The position numbers and the translations under genes were made by a program. Shown here in pieces: positions 41,362 through 49,239 of a stretch of 64,000 nt of DNA; within the stretch, counting starts at the first letter, position 1, and the number at the start of each line of letters is the position of its first letter. This DNA comes from a virus, in IMG/VR virus record IMGVR_UViG_3300033153_001906, positions 1 through 64,000 of that record. One strand, given 5' to 3'. The notes below the pieces were generated by a model. That model was given only the letters and a program-made list of their open reading frames with translations, made no database searches and was not told the origin of the DNA.

Positions 41362-41557
41362 AGTCTGTGATATCCTCTTCTGAGCCGCAAGTACATCGTA
41401 TTTTGATTACGAGGCCGAGTTGTGTTGGTGTGAATATATAAGATGTTTGCGGAAGGTTGCTAGGATCAATGTTCTGCCAAACAGAACATTCTAATACGTG
41501 CGTCTGCAACCACGCATTGAGTTTATCGTCGTTCTTACTTCCCGTTTGAAATTTCAT
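41342..41557 (-). CDS. Hypothetical protein, 71 aa
   Basis: ATG at 41557. Small, with one C-T-C-G pair and a tryptophan near the end (D-E-W-K-T). Overlaps both neighbours by about 20 bases. Not recognised. Confidence 0.55.
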   Translation of the reverse strand: MKFQTGSKNDDKLNAWLQTHVLECSVWQNIDPSNLPQTSYIFTPTQLGLVIKIRCTCGSEEDITDYDEWKT

Positions 41558-41786
41558 CTAATTCTTTCCAATCTTTAGGCAGGCTATAGTATTGCAACAC
41601 GACTGCTGCTGCACGTATAAATGCTTTAGAATATACGAGGTCTTCATGGCTGGAAGGTACGTCATGTTTCTCAAGTGTGTTTATTTCTTTCTTGTGGCAA
41701 ATCATTGCACTACGCAGTTCTTTGCGAAGTAGTTCCTCTAGATCCTCGTGCGATACGCGAACCATAAATTCAGTCATATCAGTCAT
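41535..41786 (-). CDS. Hypothetical protein, 83 aa
   Basis: ATG at 41786, ATGA overlap with the gene upstream. Predicted helical, amphipathic (E-D-L-E-E-L-L-R-K-E-L). Not recognised. Confidence 0.55.
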   Translation of the reverse strand: MTDMTEFMVRVSHEDLEELLRKELRSAMICHKKEINTLEKHDVPSSHEDLVYSKAFIRAAAVVLQYYSLPKDWKELDEISNGK

Positions 41787-42148
41787 TTTTTCTTGTTTCG
41801 TAAATCAAGTTCTACAAACTTATCCATCTGGATTACTACTGATTCAATTGGTTCATCAACATCAAATTTTTCGATACCCACTTCAGCGCGATTACGAATT
41901 CTGGCTAGAATGTCTTGTGCAGTCACATCTACATCTTCAAATTCTGAATCATCACCAGATGCTACTTCCAATGTTTCAAGATGGCGATTCATATGAACCC
42001 ACGTTCTATTGGGTCCGCCAGCAGTAACTTCTATGTACTCACCAGAAGGCGAAATATCAGTGATTCGGACTTCTGTAATTGAGTTATCATCTTTGCTGTC
42101 AATTAAAACTATGTCACCCTCTTTGACAAATGTATCTTCATCATTCAT
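41783..42148 (-). CDS. Hypothetical protein, 121 aa
   Basis: ATG at 42148, overlapping the HAD gene by eight bases. A KOW/SH3-like N-terminal half (V-K-E-G-D-I-V-L-I-D, then V-R-I-T-D-I) precedes an acidic helical half ending D-L-R-N-K-K-K. Nucleic-acid or ribosome association is possible from the fold pattern; unproven. Confidence 0.55.
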   Translation of the reverse strand: MNDEDTFVKEGDIVLIDSKDDNSITEVRITDISPSGEYIEVTAGGPNRTWVHMNRHLETLEVASGDDSEFEDVDVTAQDILARIRNRAEVGIEKFDVDEPIESVVIQMDKFVELDLRNKKK

Positions 42149-42755
42149 TTTCTGCACCCTTAATTATTTGGTAAATATCAGACCACGGCTCATCTTGACT
42201 TGTGCGAGCATAAAGTAAATGATCTTCCAAGTCGTATCGTGTATTGTATACGTGATCTATAACAATTGATCGCAAACCAAGTTTCGCACCAGCTATTGCA
42301 TTTGATACATGATCTTCGATCCAAAACATATTCGTTCCTTGCCACTGCCTTAGTTTATCAGCCTTGTGTACGCCAATGCGCAAGCAATGTAAACCAATAA
42401 TGGCATCACCGAAATGTTCACGAAGATTGTGCGTTCTGTAGTCATGCGCGCTAGTTTTTTGACTTAGACTTGTAACTACGATAAATTTGTACCCTTCACT
42501 ATTTAATTTGGCTACATATTTTTTAGCATCTGCGTGTGGTGGTAAATCACGAATGCGATCTGAATGATTGAACTCTTTAATGAAGTCCATTTTATGATTA
42601 TAGTCATCTAAGCCAAATCGTTCTTCAACAGAATAGTTTTCCTCTTCACCTGGAATAATATGATACCCTTTATCAACCATAAACTGGTTGAAGGTACAGT
42701 TCCAGTTGAATAAACATCCATCTGCGTCAGTTAAAATTATTTTTTCGTTGTCCAA
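42141..42755 (-). CDS. HAD-superfamily phosphatase
   Basis: 204 residues from a TTG at 42755. T-D-A-D-G-C-L-F-N-W has the HAD nucleophile D-x-D, V-V-T-S-L is motif II, and F-W-I-E-D-H-V-S-N-A is motif IV. Length and cap fit 5'(3')-deoxyribonucleotidase-type enzymes, which would tune nucleotide pools. Substrate unproven. Confidence 0.75.
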   Translation of the reverse strand: MDNEKIILTDADGCLFNWNCTFNQFMVDKGYHIIPGEEENYSVEERFGLDDYNHKMDFIKEFNHSDRIRDLPPHADAKKYVAKLNSEGYKFIVVTSLSQKTSAHDYRTHNLREHFGDAIIGLHCLRIGVHKADKLRQWQGTNMFWIEDHVSNAIAGAKLGLRSIVIDHVYNTRYDLEDHLLYARTSQDEPWSDIYQIIKGAENE

Positions 42756-42795
42756 GTTGGTTTACCGTTATGAAATAGTTCCCGATATTTTCTTC

Positions 42796-43893
42796 TTATC
42801 TGGTTCCATTTCTTAGTTCTTTTAGCGCCCGCGCGATTGCTTCCCGCACTGGTGGGGCTATTCTGGCCCTCGACTTTTTTCGATTGCCACCAGTGAAACC
42901 AATTGTAGCTTTCTCCTCGTCGTCCTCTGAATCTGGTGTTGTCTCCATCATTACACGTAGTCGTGCGATGGTTTCGTCAAAGTCTGCGTCAAGTGCCTCT
43001 ACTGATACGATAAGTTCTTTAAGGTGGGCAATTGAGAAACCATCTGTTTGCTCAACCCATTTTTCAAACTCTTCCTCGTTTTCAACTAGTCGTCCGTTTC
43101 GTGCTGCAAGATAGACTGCGCGAGCTTCCGCTGTTGGCATTCCAATTTTGCGCACAATGTCAAAACGACTTGGGCGATTAACTAGGCGTTTGTCTAGCTT
43201 CTCTGGATAGTTTGTTGTTGCAATGAATACAACGTTGTCGATTTGTAGATCACCGTCAAGCATTGCTAGTAGATCAGCTTCACCATATGCCTGTTGAATT
43301 GCGTCAATGTCTTCAACAAGAACAACGATTGGACGATCTGGCTCAATGCGTCGTAGCATTCCAAGTCCTTCCGCTGTCAGCTTTGGCTGTTTAACATAAA
43401 CAGCAATGCCGCCACGATCAACAATCTCTTTGATGATTAGTTGTAGGGTAGATGTTTTGCCTGATCCAGCAGGGCCATATAGAAGCACACCGCGCTTCCA
43501 AAGAAACCCTAGAGTACGAAACATTTGTTCTTTGTCCCAAAAATGTTTGATGTTCTCGATGATTTCTTCTGATGCACTGTCTGGAAGTATTAGCAGTTCA
43601 TCAAGGTTAATAGGCTTGTCCACAAAGTAAAGTCCGCGATTGTGTGAGAACTCAATGCTGTACTGTCCTGCGCCAAGCTTGTCTATTGTTTGGTCAGCGG
43701 GGAAATATGCATCACCAACTTTTGCCCAAAGACGCGCATTCTCTTTAAGAACACCCTCTTCATCGTCGTAATCATATGGATCAACGATGGGATCAGGAGT
43801 AGCGAAATCACTTTCATCCGACTCTGGTGCCTCGTCTGATTCGTTGTTTTTGGTTAGTTCACGCAGTTCTTTCAGATCGTCCGTGTCACTCAT
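42796..43893 (-). CDS. AAA+ ATPase, BCS1/FtsH-like module
   Basis: 365 residues. After an acidic N-terminus, L-Y-G-P-A-G-S-G-K-T-S (Walker A), V-L-V-E-D-I-D-A-I (Walker B), T-N-Y-P-E-K-L-D and N-R-P-S-R-F-D (sensor/Arg finger), as in BCS1/FtsH-type modules. The C-terminus is basic (N-R-K-K-S-R-A-R). Likely a remodelling ATPase; target unknown. ATGA overlap with the gene downstream in the reading order. Confidence 0.85.
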   Translation of the reverse strand: MSDTDDLKELRELTKNNESDEAPESDESDFATPDPIVDPYDYDDEEGVLKENARLWAKVGDAYFPADQTIDKLGAGQYSIEFSHNRGLYFVDKPINLDELLILPDSASEEIIENIKHFWDKEQMFRTLGFLWKRGVLLYGPAGSGKTSTLQLIIKEIVDRGGIAVYVKQPKLTAEGLGMLRRIEPDRPIVVLVEDIDAIQQAYGEADLLAMLDGDLQIDNVVFIATTNYPEKLDKRLVNRPSRFDIVRKIGMPTAEARAVYLAARNGRLVENEEEFEKWVEQTDGFSIAHLKELIVSVEALDADFDETIARLRVMMETTPDSEDDEEKATIGFTGGNRKKSRARIAPPVREAIARALKELRNGTR

Positions 43894-44318
43894 TCATCTT
43901 CCTCGTTGTTTTTTATTAAGTCTTGCTGTATTTTCTTTCGTTTACGTTGGGGTGCATTTCCTTCATCATCCTCAACTTCAATTAGTTGTTCTAATTCTGC
44001 TTCTACTTCCTCTTTTTCGAGTAGTAGTGCTTCTGGAATATCAGCGCCAACCAGTTCCAAAAACTTTTTGTATTTGTCAGCGTAACCTTTGATTACGTGT
44101 TCTTCAACTTGATCGTAAGTCAATCCATCTTGCCGATACGTGTTCTTCACGAACTCACGCGTGAGCGCATCCATTATGATTGTAGCTGATTGTAAGTGTC
44201 GTTTCTTGTATGTTTCTTGAAATTCACAAGTTTCAGTTGTTTGAATTTTTCCTGCATTTTCACCACGGGTAATTGGGTGGTGTGAATGTGATAGAATTAG
44301 ATACGCGCCTTTCTTCAT
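43890..44318 (-). CDS. Conserved phage hypothetical protein, 142 aa
   Basis: First gene after an early promoter. G-A-Y-L-I-L-S-H-S-H-H-P then F-Q-E-T-Y-K-K-R-H-L and K-Y-K-K-F-L-E-L-V-G. A strongly acidic end. It looks conserved and may partner with the AAA ATPase gene that overlaps it. No named family. Confidence 0.6.
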   Translation of the reverse strand: MKKGAYLILSHSHHPITRGENAGKIQTTETCEFQETYKKRHLQSATIIMDALTREFVKNTYRQDGLTYDQVEEHVIKGYADKYKKFLELVGADIPEALLLEKEEVEAELEQLIEVEDDEGNAPQRKRKKIQQDLIKNNEEDE

Positions 44319-44340
44319 TAAAGATCCTTATTGAATACAT

Positions 44341-44369
44341 ATTATAACTAATTTTGCGGGGTTTGTCAA
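44341..44369 (-). promoter_or_regulatory. Sigma-70-type early promoter
   Basis: TTGACA (44369-44364), 17 bases, TATAAT (44346-44341) on the minus strand; the -35 box touches the ung stop codon. Drives the 44318 gene and the ATPase. Confidence 0.9.
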
Positions 44370-44370
44370 G

Positions 44371-45012
44371 CTATTTCCAAACGATTTCCGCTTGTCCTGT
44401 TTTCCGCAAATAGTCATTTATACTACTGAATGGTTTGCTCCCAAAGAATCCTCTATACGCAGAAAGAGGAGATGGGTGCGGCGCTTGTATTATAAGATGT
44501 CTCATGTGGTCAATTTGCGAAACTCGTTCTTGTGCTTTCTTGCCCCACAAGACAAACACCAAATTATTCCTCTTTATACTGAGCATCTTGATTGCTTCAT
44601 CAGTCAGTGCTTCCCAACCCCAGCCCTGATGCGATCCAGCTTTACCTTCTTGGACTGTTAGTGTGTTATTTATAAGCAAGACACCCTGGTCTGCCCAATC
44701 ACGTAAACTGCCGCAAGTTCGTTTTATGCCAAGATCGCTTTCCAATTCAGTATAAATGTTCTTGAGCGATTTTGGCAATGGTTCCACACATGCGTTAACT
44801 GAAAATGCTAAACCATTAGCATGACCAGCAGTAGGATAAGGATCTTGTCCAAGTATGACAACTTTCACATCATCAAATGGCAGCAAGTCAAATGCTCGCA
44901 TAATTTGATGTATTGGTGGAAAGATTGGTATGCCAGCATTGATAGACTCTGCAAGCTTATCCGCCACGATCTTGTCCCCACCTTTAAAAAATTCTAAATC
45001 AGTCCAGTTCAA
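44371..45012 (-). CDS. ung: Uracil-DNA glycosylase, family 1
   Basis: 213 residues from a TTG at 45012 that overlaps the upstream stop (TTGA). G-Q-D-P-Y-P near 64 holds the catalytic Asp, then G-L-A-F-S-V, and H-P-S-P-L-S near 187 is the second catalytic block. The enzyme removes uracil from DNA. The phage protects its own DNA from dU or destroys uracil sites in host DNA. Confidence 0.94.
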   Translation of the reverse strand: MNWTDLEFFKGGDKIVADKLAESINAGIPIFPPIHQIMRAFDLLPFDDVKVVILGQDPYPTAGHANGLAFSVNACVEPLPKSLKNIYTELESDLGIKRTCGSLRDWADQGVLLINNTLTVQEGKAGSHQGWGWEALTDEAIKMLSIKRNNLVFVLWGKKAQERVSQIDHMRHLIIQAPHPSPLSAYRGFFGSKPFSSINDYLRKTGQAEIVWK

Positions 45013-45293
45013 TTTTTTAATCTCGCTGTAAATATTCTTTTGTTTGTCAATCTCATTACACCCAACAATGTTATGTTGGGGTTTTTGAAAACAGTTGCTT
45101 CAGTTTCGTGATATAAACTCAGTGCTTCCTCAGCAGTATTGTAAAGTAATGCATCACCCAAACGCGGACTATATGTAAATTGTAAATAAGAGCCAGCATC
45201 ATCGCTATAAAACGGATGAATTTTACATGGATAAGCAAAGGCATGACTTGTATTATCGCTACCCCTTGTTATGAATTTTAATGTATACTTCAT
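45009..45293 (-). CDS. Small tail-motif protein
   Basis: 94 residues. Starts M-K-Y-T-L-K-F, ends T-N-K-R-I-F-T-A-R-L-K-N, the tail motif at the extreme C-terminus. A beta-rich body (A-F-A-Y-P-C-K-I-H-P-F). Start overlaps the next gene's stop. Function unknown. Confidence 0.65.
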   Translation of the reverse strand: MKYTLKFITRGSDNTSHAFAYPCKIHPFYSDDAGSYLQFTYSPRLGDALLYNTAEEALSLYHETEATVFKNPNITLLGVMRLTNKRIFTARLKN

Positions 45294-45541
45294 ACGCCCG
45301 CCAGTTTTGCTTTAAATATATCTACGTCAGCGATTGGTACTGCTGAGTAGTCTGACACTTGCCACATTGAATCCAGTACGTGTTGCATTACTTTTGGCTC
45401 ATGCTCAAATACGTGTGCTTCTGACAGTAAATATGTACCCTCTGGTGCATCATTGTGTCCAATGCTTTTGAAAAATGATATATCGAACCCATTTTTCTTT
45501 GCTTCGTTATCTCTGCTTGGTGTTATGAGTACATACTTCAT
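45290..45541 (-). CDS. Small tail-motif protein
   Basis: 83 residues. Starts M-K-Y-V-L-I-T, ends V-D-I-F-K-A-K-L-A-G-V at the extreme C-terminus. The body carries Y-L-L-S-E-A-H-V-F-E. The M-K-Y start is shared with 45009 and 61781. Function unknown. Confidence 0.65.
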   Translation of the reverse strand: MKYVLITPSRDNEAKKNGFDISFFKSIGHNDAPEGTYLLSEAHVFEHEPKVMQHVLDSMWQVSDYSAVPIADVDIFKAKLAGV

Positions 45542-45891
45542 CCGAAGTAGTATCTCAACAATCCGATTATCACTATAAACCCAACGACACCATTTACTAC
45601 CATTAATGCACGATCACGCCAAACGAATGATACCCACCACCATAAAGCTGCGCCTACCAAACTGCCCCATAGATCAATAAGATGTAATGATTCAATTCCT
45701 GTTGCTCTAGCTGATACCGAAAACACGATAACACCTGTAGCAAGCCATTTTACGTACCAATCTAGTGTGTACTTTGGTGTTGCACTCTTAACAATACGAT
45801 CACTTTGGCAAATCTCTGGTTCATCATCTGGATGCTCAGGACTAACACTTGCGTCATATGGTTTTGGTAATTTCCATTTAAAGATTTTCAT
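45538..45891 (-). CDS. Membrane protein, 117 aa
   Basis: A soluble N-terminus with P-K-P-Y-D-A, then three hydrophobic segments (W-L-A-T-G-V-I-V-F-S-V, V-G-A-A-L-W-W-W-V-S, G-F-I-V-I-I-G-L-L). Inner-membrane protein of unknown role. Confidence 0.6.
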   Translation of the reverse strand: MKIFKWKLPKPYDASVSPEHPDDEPEICQSDRIVKSATPKYTLDWYVKWLATGVIVFSVSARATGIESLHLIDLWGSLVGAALWWWVSFVWRDRALMVVNGVVGFIVIIGLLRYYFG

Positions 45892-46036
45892 TATACGTTT
45901 TCTTTGCTTTTTCTACAATTATTTTGTGAAGTAATTTATTAGCTTTTTTGCTATCGCCATCGACAAGATACTCTAAGACTTGCGCCAAATCATCTTTGTA
46001 TTTCTTCTTATTTTTTTCTTGATCTAAGTATCTCAT
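45878..46036 (-). CDS. Small basic protein, 52 aa
   Basis: ATG at 46036 overlaps the upstream stop as ATGA; the upstream L-K-D codons give AAAGGA, its ribosome site. Helical, lysine-rich (N-K-K-K-Y-K-D-D). Fills the gap between the tail-motif gene and the membrane-protein gene. Not recognised. Confidence 0.55.
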   Translation of the reverse strand: MRYLDQEKNKKKYKDDLAQVLEYLVDGDSKKANKLLHKIIVEKAKKTYNENL

Positions 46037-46236
46037 ATGTCCTTTAATCTAGCCTCAAATAATTCTTTCTTTGTAACTGAAACGATTTCATAACCATCAA
46101 CCTCACTTACAAAATATCGCATATCATGTATCGTCGCTTCACTCAATCTACTGGTCATGTGTGGTATATTGTCACGATGGTATCTATACTCACCATTTCC
46201 TGGATGCACAAAACGATGAACCCACTTAACAATCAT
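46033..46236 (-). CDS. Small tail-motif protein
   Basis: 67 residues from an ATG at 46236. W-V-H-R-F-V-H-P then Y-R-Y-H-R, ending V-T-K-K-E-L-F-E-A-R-L-K-D-I, one of the cleanest tail motifs. The body is tiny, so the motif is a third of the protein. Function unknown. Confidence 0.68.
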   Translation of the reverse strand: MIVKWVHRFVHPGNGEYRYHRDNIPHMTSRLSEATIHDMRYFVSEVDGYEIVSVTKKELFEARLKDI

Positions 46237-46237
46237 G

Positions 46238-46366
46238 TTAGCCCCATATTGCAATCATGCCGATCACTATGCCGAATACGATTGCCCAAAAAATTGTCCC
46301 TAAAAGATTTAATGTAAAATCTTCTGGTACAGTTTTGTTATACCAATCATTAAGTCGCTTCCACAT
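46238..46366 (-). CDS. Small membrane protein, 42 aa
   Basis: ATG directly after the gp44 stop codon. A charged N-terminus (W-K-R-L-N-D-W-Y-N-K) and one long hydrophobic helix ending at the C-terminus. Single-pass inner-membrane peptide; function unknown. Confidence 0.58.
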   Translation of the reverse strand: MWKRLNDWYNKTVPEDFTLNLLGTIFWAIVFGIVIGMIAIWG

Positions 46367-47290
46367 TTACATACTCAATAATTCTAATTCAATGCAACAA
46401 GCAGATAGATTAATTTCTGCATCTGCAATCGCAACGTGATTAACTAGTGCATTGCGAATGATAATGACTGCTTGTTTTTGTATCTCTGATTCTTCGCCCC
46501 AATATTGTAAGTTCTCATACATATGGCGATAAATTTCTTCGTATTCATCAAGTGATGCTTTGTTGCAAATAAGCTTACGTGCTTCTGCAATTTTGCCAGC
46601 ACGAAACAGTGCGATCATTTCTACTTTGTAGTCTGATGCGCCCAAATCTTCAACGTGTGGTCGAAGCAATGTGCCAGTCTGTGCATTTTGTTGACACAGA
46701 TTGATACACTTGCGCATATCTGGATATTCTGCTGCAACGAATAGATCAAGTACTTCTAGCTCGAACTCTACATTTTCTGCTATCAGTATTTCCGCCACTC
46801 GCGCCGTGTATTCTACTTTATCAAGTTTCTCAATATGAAATCCTTGACTTCTGCTATGTATAGCTTCGATGATCTTGTGCGGATAATTGCATGTTATGAT
46901 GAAACGGCAGAAATTATCGTATCGTTCCATAACGCCACGCAATGCTGCTTGTGCGTTATGCGATAGATAATCGCCTTCATCAAGAAACACATACTTGAAA
47001 TCACCAAATGGCATTGTCGTTGCAAAGTTTGTAATGTTGTCACGAATCCAATCAACACCATTGTTTACAGATGCATTGATGAATAAAATATCACCCTCAT
47101 CTACACCCAATTCATTGAGTAAAACTTTTGCAAGCGTGGTCTTGCCTGTTCCAGCAGAGCCACTGAATAGTAGATGCGGAATTGTGCCACCCTCTAACCA
47201 ACTTGTGACTTGCGATTTTTGCGCTTCATCACGAAACACATACTCATTGATTTTCGTTGGTCGATATTTTGTTACCCAAAGTTCTCTCAT
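46367..47290 (-). CDS. 44: Clamp loader large subunit (gp44-like)
   Basis: 307 residues. Walker A F-S-G-S-A-G-T-G-K-T-T near 43-53, Walker B V-F-L-D-E-G-D near 102, and R-F-I-I-T-C-N as sensor 1. The family opens the gp45 clamp onto DNA. The small subunit gp62, usually adjacent, is not recognised: the next gene is a 42-residue membrane peptide. Starts M-R-E-L-W-V-T-K. Confidence 0.9.
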   Translation of the reverse strand: MRELWVTKYRPTKINEYVFRDEAQKSQVTSWLEGGTIPHLLFSGSAGTGKTTLAKVLLNELGVDEGDILFINASVNNGVDWIRDNITNFATTMPFGDFKYVFLDEGDYLSHNAQAALRGVMERYDNFCRFIITCNYPHKIIEAIHSRSQGFHIEKLDKVEYTARVAEILIAENVEFELEVLDLFVAAEYPDMRKCINLCQQNAQTGTLLRPHVEDLGASDYKVEMIALFRAGKIAEARKLICNKASLDEYEEIYRHMYENLQYWGEESEIQKQAVIIIRNALVNHVAIADAEINLSACCIELELLSM

Positions 47291-47625
47291 GCTTCGTAAT
47301 TCCTTTCTTCATTTAAAATCATGCCTGGAACTGGATCGCCCTGCTGTAATAGATGTCCGTGCTTGAATTGTGCATATTGATAGTTCCTGGTACGAACAGA
47401 TATATCATCTTCATTCCATAACAATGTCATTGTGAAGTTTTCTTGTGATTGTGGTATGGTAATCGTGCAGCCACTATGAAAAGCATATGTGTTAGCACGT
47501 TCAATGTAGTCTTTATCGTGCGCAATTGACACAACAAACAGAAGCTTGTCCAGTGCCTGTTTTACCGTTTCATCATCGGAGATTTTTGCTGCTTGCAATA
47601 GTTCGTCTATTTTAGTTTTATCCAT
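47287..47625 (-). CDS. Hypothetical protein sharing N-terminus with 50232 gene
   Basis: 112 residues. The start I-D-E-L-L-Q-A-A, S-D-D-E-T-V-K-Q-A-L and F-V-V repeats the pattern L-L-D-A-A, S-D-D-P-K-I-T-K-A-L, F-L-V of the 50232 gene. The rest is beta-like and unrecognised. ATGA overlap with gp44, so a replication role (even as a divergent gp62) is conceivable; nothing in the sequence proves it. Confidence 0.6.
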   Translation of the reverse strand: MDKTKIDELLQAAKISDDETVKQALDKLLFVVSIAHDKDYIERANTYAFHSGCTITIPQSQENFTMTLLWNEDDISVRTRNYQYAQFKHGHLLQQGDPVPGMILNEERNYEA

Positions 47626-47630
47626 ATCGC

Positions 47631-47659
47631 ATTATAGCACATTGCGTACCATGCGTCAA
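47631..47659 (-). promoter_or_regulatory. Sigma-70-type early promoter for clamp-loader unit
   Basis: TTGACG (47659-47654), 17 bases, TATAAT (47636-47631) on the minus strand; the -10 lies six bases above the ATG at 47625, so the leader is nearly absent. Confidence 0.85.
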
Positions 47660-47661
47660 GC

Positions 47662-47985
47662 TTATCGTAGTAGCCGTTCAGAATCAGGTTTTTCGTCAGA
47701 AACCAAAAGAACGGAATCTATGTCAATGCCCCACAACGTAAGTGTTGCATCGCCATCACGAATTTCCATGCCGCGTGTCCAGCGACCATGCTCAACATAA
47801 ATCCAATTGCCTTCCTGAATTTCCCCCGTTACATCGTCGCCCTTGGAATAAACCTGCATCCAACGTGGACGAACGCCTTCTTCTCTAGCATTGTCATCTA
47901 GTAACACAATGCCGCCACGCGATGTTTCTTCGCCGCGTTCAATTTCTGATGCAAGCAACTTGTCATTTAGTGCTTTAACTTTCAT
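47662..47985 (-). CDS. GroES/gp31-like co-chaperonin
   Basis: 107 residues, close to GroES (97) and T4 gp31 (111). V-K-A-L-N-D-K-L-L then E-E-T-S-R-G-G-I-V-L-L-D is the GroES start and mobile-loop region, and E-G-N-W-I-Y-V-E-H-G matches the G-D-x-V-x-F body. It caps host GroEL; T4 gp31 is needed to fold the major capsid protein. Confidence 0.82.
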   Translation of the reverse strand: MKVKALNDKLLASEIERGEETSRGGIVLLDDNAREEGVRPRWMQVYSKGDDVTGEIQEGNWIYVEHGRWTRGMEIRDGDATLTLWGIDIDSVLLVSDEKPDSERLLR

Positions 47986-48248
47986 TACTCTTCCTCTTTA
48001 AAGTACTTTAATGGAATTTCTTTGAGTCCAGCTAGTACTTTCTTGATTGTCCCTTTTGGGAGTTTTGTGTGATCGTGTAATAGTATAACTATTGTGTTGT
48101 GTCTCAATCCAGAGCTTTCCATACGTTCGACCATTTCCTGCATCTTGTACAGATCGTCACGCATGAGTACGATAGATTCGAATTTCTCAAACGTTCCGTC
48201 AAGTCGCTTGACAAACGCTTCTTTACTTTCTAATTCATCTTGGGTCAT
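47985..48248 (-). CDS. Hypothetical protein with N-terminal tail-like motif
   Basis: 87 residues. Near the start S-K-E-A-F-V-K-R-L-D-G-T-F is a close copy of the motif that others carry at the C-terminus. The rest is helical (M-Q-E-M-V-E-R-M-E-S, L-P-K-G-T-I-K-K-V-L). The ATGA-type overlaps with both neighbours place it in the GroES unit. Function unknown. Confidence 0.6.
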   Translation of the reverse strand: MTQDELESKEAFVKRLDGTFEKFESIVLMRDDLYKMQEMVERMESSGLRHNTIVILLHDHTKLPKGTIKKVLAGLKEIPLKYFKEEE

Positions 48249-48706
48249 ACTGTTGGCTTTTTCTTCTTAGATGCTGTTTTCTTTGATTTCTTCTTAGGTG
48301 CTGTTTCTGGCTTTGGCTTTGCTGTTGGCGCCGAGAGTTCTTTAATCTCAATGTCGCCATCAGGCGTCATTATTTCCGCATATTTGCTACCATCATCTCT
48401 TTTGCGAATAGTCTCAGTAGTTATTTCCGCATCTGGAATTGGTGTTGGCTCTGACTTGTCTTCGGGGGCAGTTTTTCCATCTGCTTGTGTCATTGCTTTC
48501 TTCAAGCTTGCTTTACCTACTTGTTTTGTGCCCTGGTATCGCGATTGTGCGCGTTCTTTGGCAGTCTTTACAACTTTTCCACCTTGCACAATATCGCCAT
48601 TGGCATTGACGCTCATGTTACCTGCTGCAATAGTCTTACTATTAGCAGTACGCATAGCCTCCATATCAATTGGCTTTCCTTTATTTGTTCTGTATTGTTT
48701 AGCCAT
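48245..48706 (-). CDS. Conserved T4-like protein with basic tail, 153 aa
   Basis: Starts A-K-Q-Y-R-T-N-K-G-K-P-I-D-M-E, a start I recall in marine T4-like phages (M-A-K-x-Y... D-M-E-A/S-L), then A-G-N-M-S-V-N-A-N-G-D. The last 40 residues are lysine/proline/alanine-rich. It may be a virion or DNA-associated protein. Confidence 0.55.
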   Translation of the reverse strand: MAKQYRTNKGKPIDMEAMRTANSKTIAAGNMSVNANGDIVQGGKVVKTAKERAQSRYQGTKQVGKASLKKAMTQADGKTAPEDKSEPTPIPDAEITTETIRKRDDGSKYAEIMTPDGDIEIKELSAPTAKPKPETAPKKKSKKTASKKKKPTV

Positions 48707-49239
48707 TACTTCAAAAATTCCTCAATAGGTAAGTCGTATTTGATGCTGTCTACTTTGTGTACGCCAAGTAGATACAAACAATACGATGCTACGCTTGATC
48801 CACGCCCGACTCCCCATACTATTTTATGTTCTCGCATATAGTCCACAATGTACATCAAAAATTGTAAAAGCGGAATCAAATTGCGTTCTTCAAACATTGT
48901 ATATTCTAGTTCTACGCGTAATGTTTCTTTTTCATTTTTACAGAGACTCAATATATACGATTCCATATCTAGTGTTCTGTATTTATCGGGAATATCCCAT
49001 ACCTCTGTACAAAGTCTGTGATATTCTTCTACTTCCAAATCATCGCTGATTGGATATGATAGCTTTGTAGCAATTCCTAATATTTGCTCACTATGCTTAT
49101 TGAACAAATCTACTTCCCTACCATCAACAATGATGCTATCATCAATGTCGTGACCATACAACAATGCTGCCCTACCTTCCTCTTTTGTTAGTAGCACATT
49201 ATTGAACTTGTCTAATTTTACTTGTCTTGATTCTTCCAT
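48706..49239 (-). CDS. DnaE-like fragment protein
   Basis: 177 residues. The end V-G-R-G-S-S-V-A-S-Y-C-L-Y then D-S-I-K-Y-D-L-P-I-E-E-F-L matches bacterial DNA polymerase III alpha (G-R-G-S-G-A-G-S-L-V-A-Y, D-P-L-x-F-D-L-L-F-E-R-F-L). Only this piece of the C-family polymerase is present; catalytic aspartates that follow in DnaE are absent. Similar short proteins occur in other phages. A binder or decoy of the host replisome is one hypothesis. Confidence 0.65.
   Translation of the reverse strand: MEESRQVKLDKFNNVLLTKEEGRAALLYGHDIDDSIIVDGREVDLFNKHSEQILGIATKLSYPISDDLEVEEYHRLCTEVWDIPDKYRTLDMESYILSLCKNEKETLRVELEYTMFEERNLIPLLQFLMYIVDYMREHKIVWGVGRGSSVASYCLYLLGVHKVDSIKYDLPIEEFLK

Noticed and set aside
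43890-47625. Small clamp-loader subunit gp62 among the genes near gp44
   Set aside because: The genes at 43890 and 47287 have suitable size or place but no sequence pattern I can match to gp62, so neither was named.
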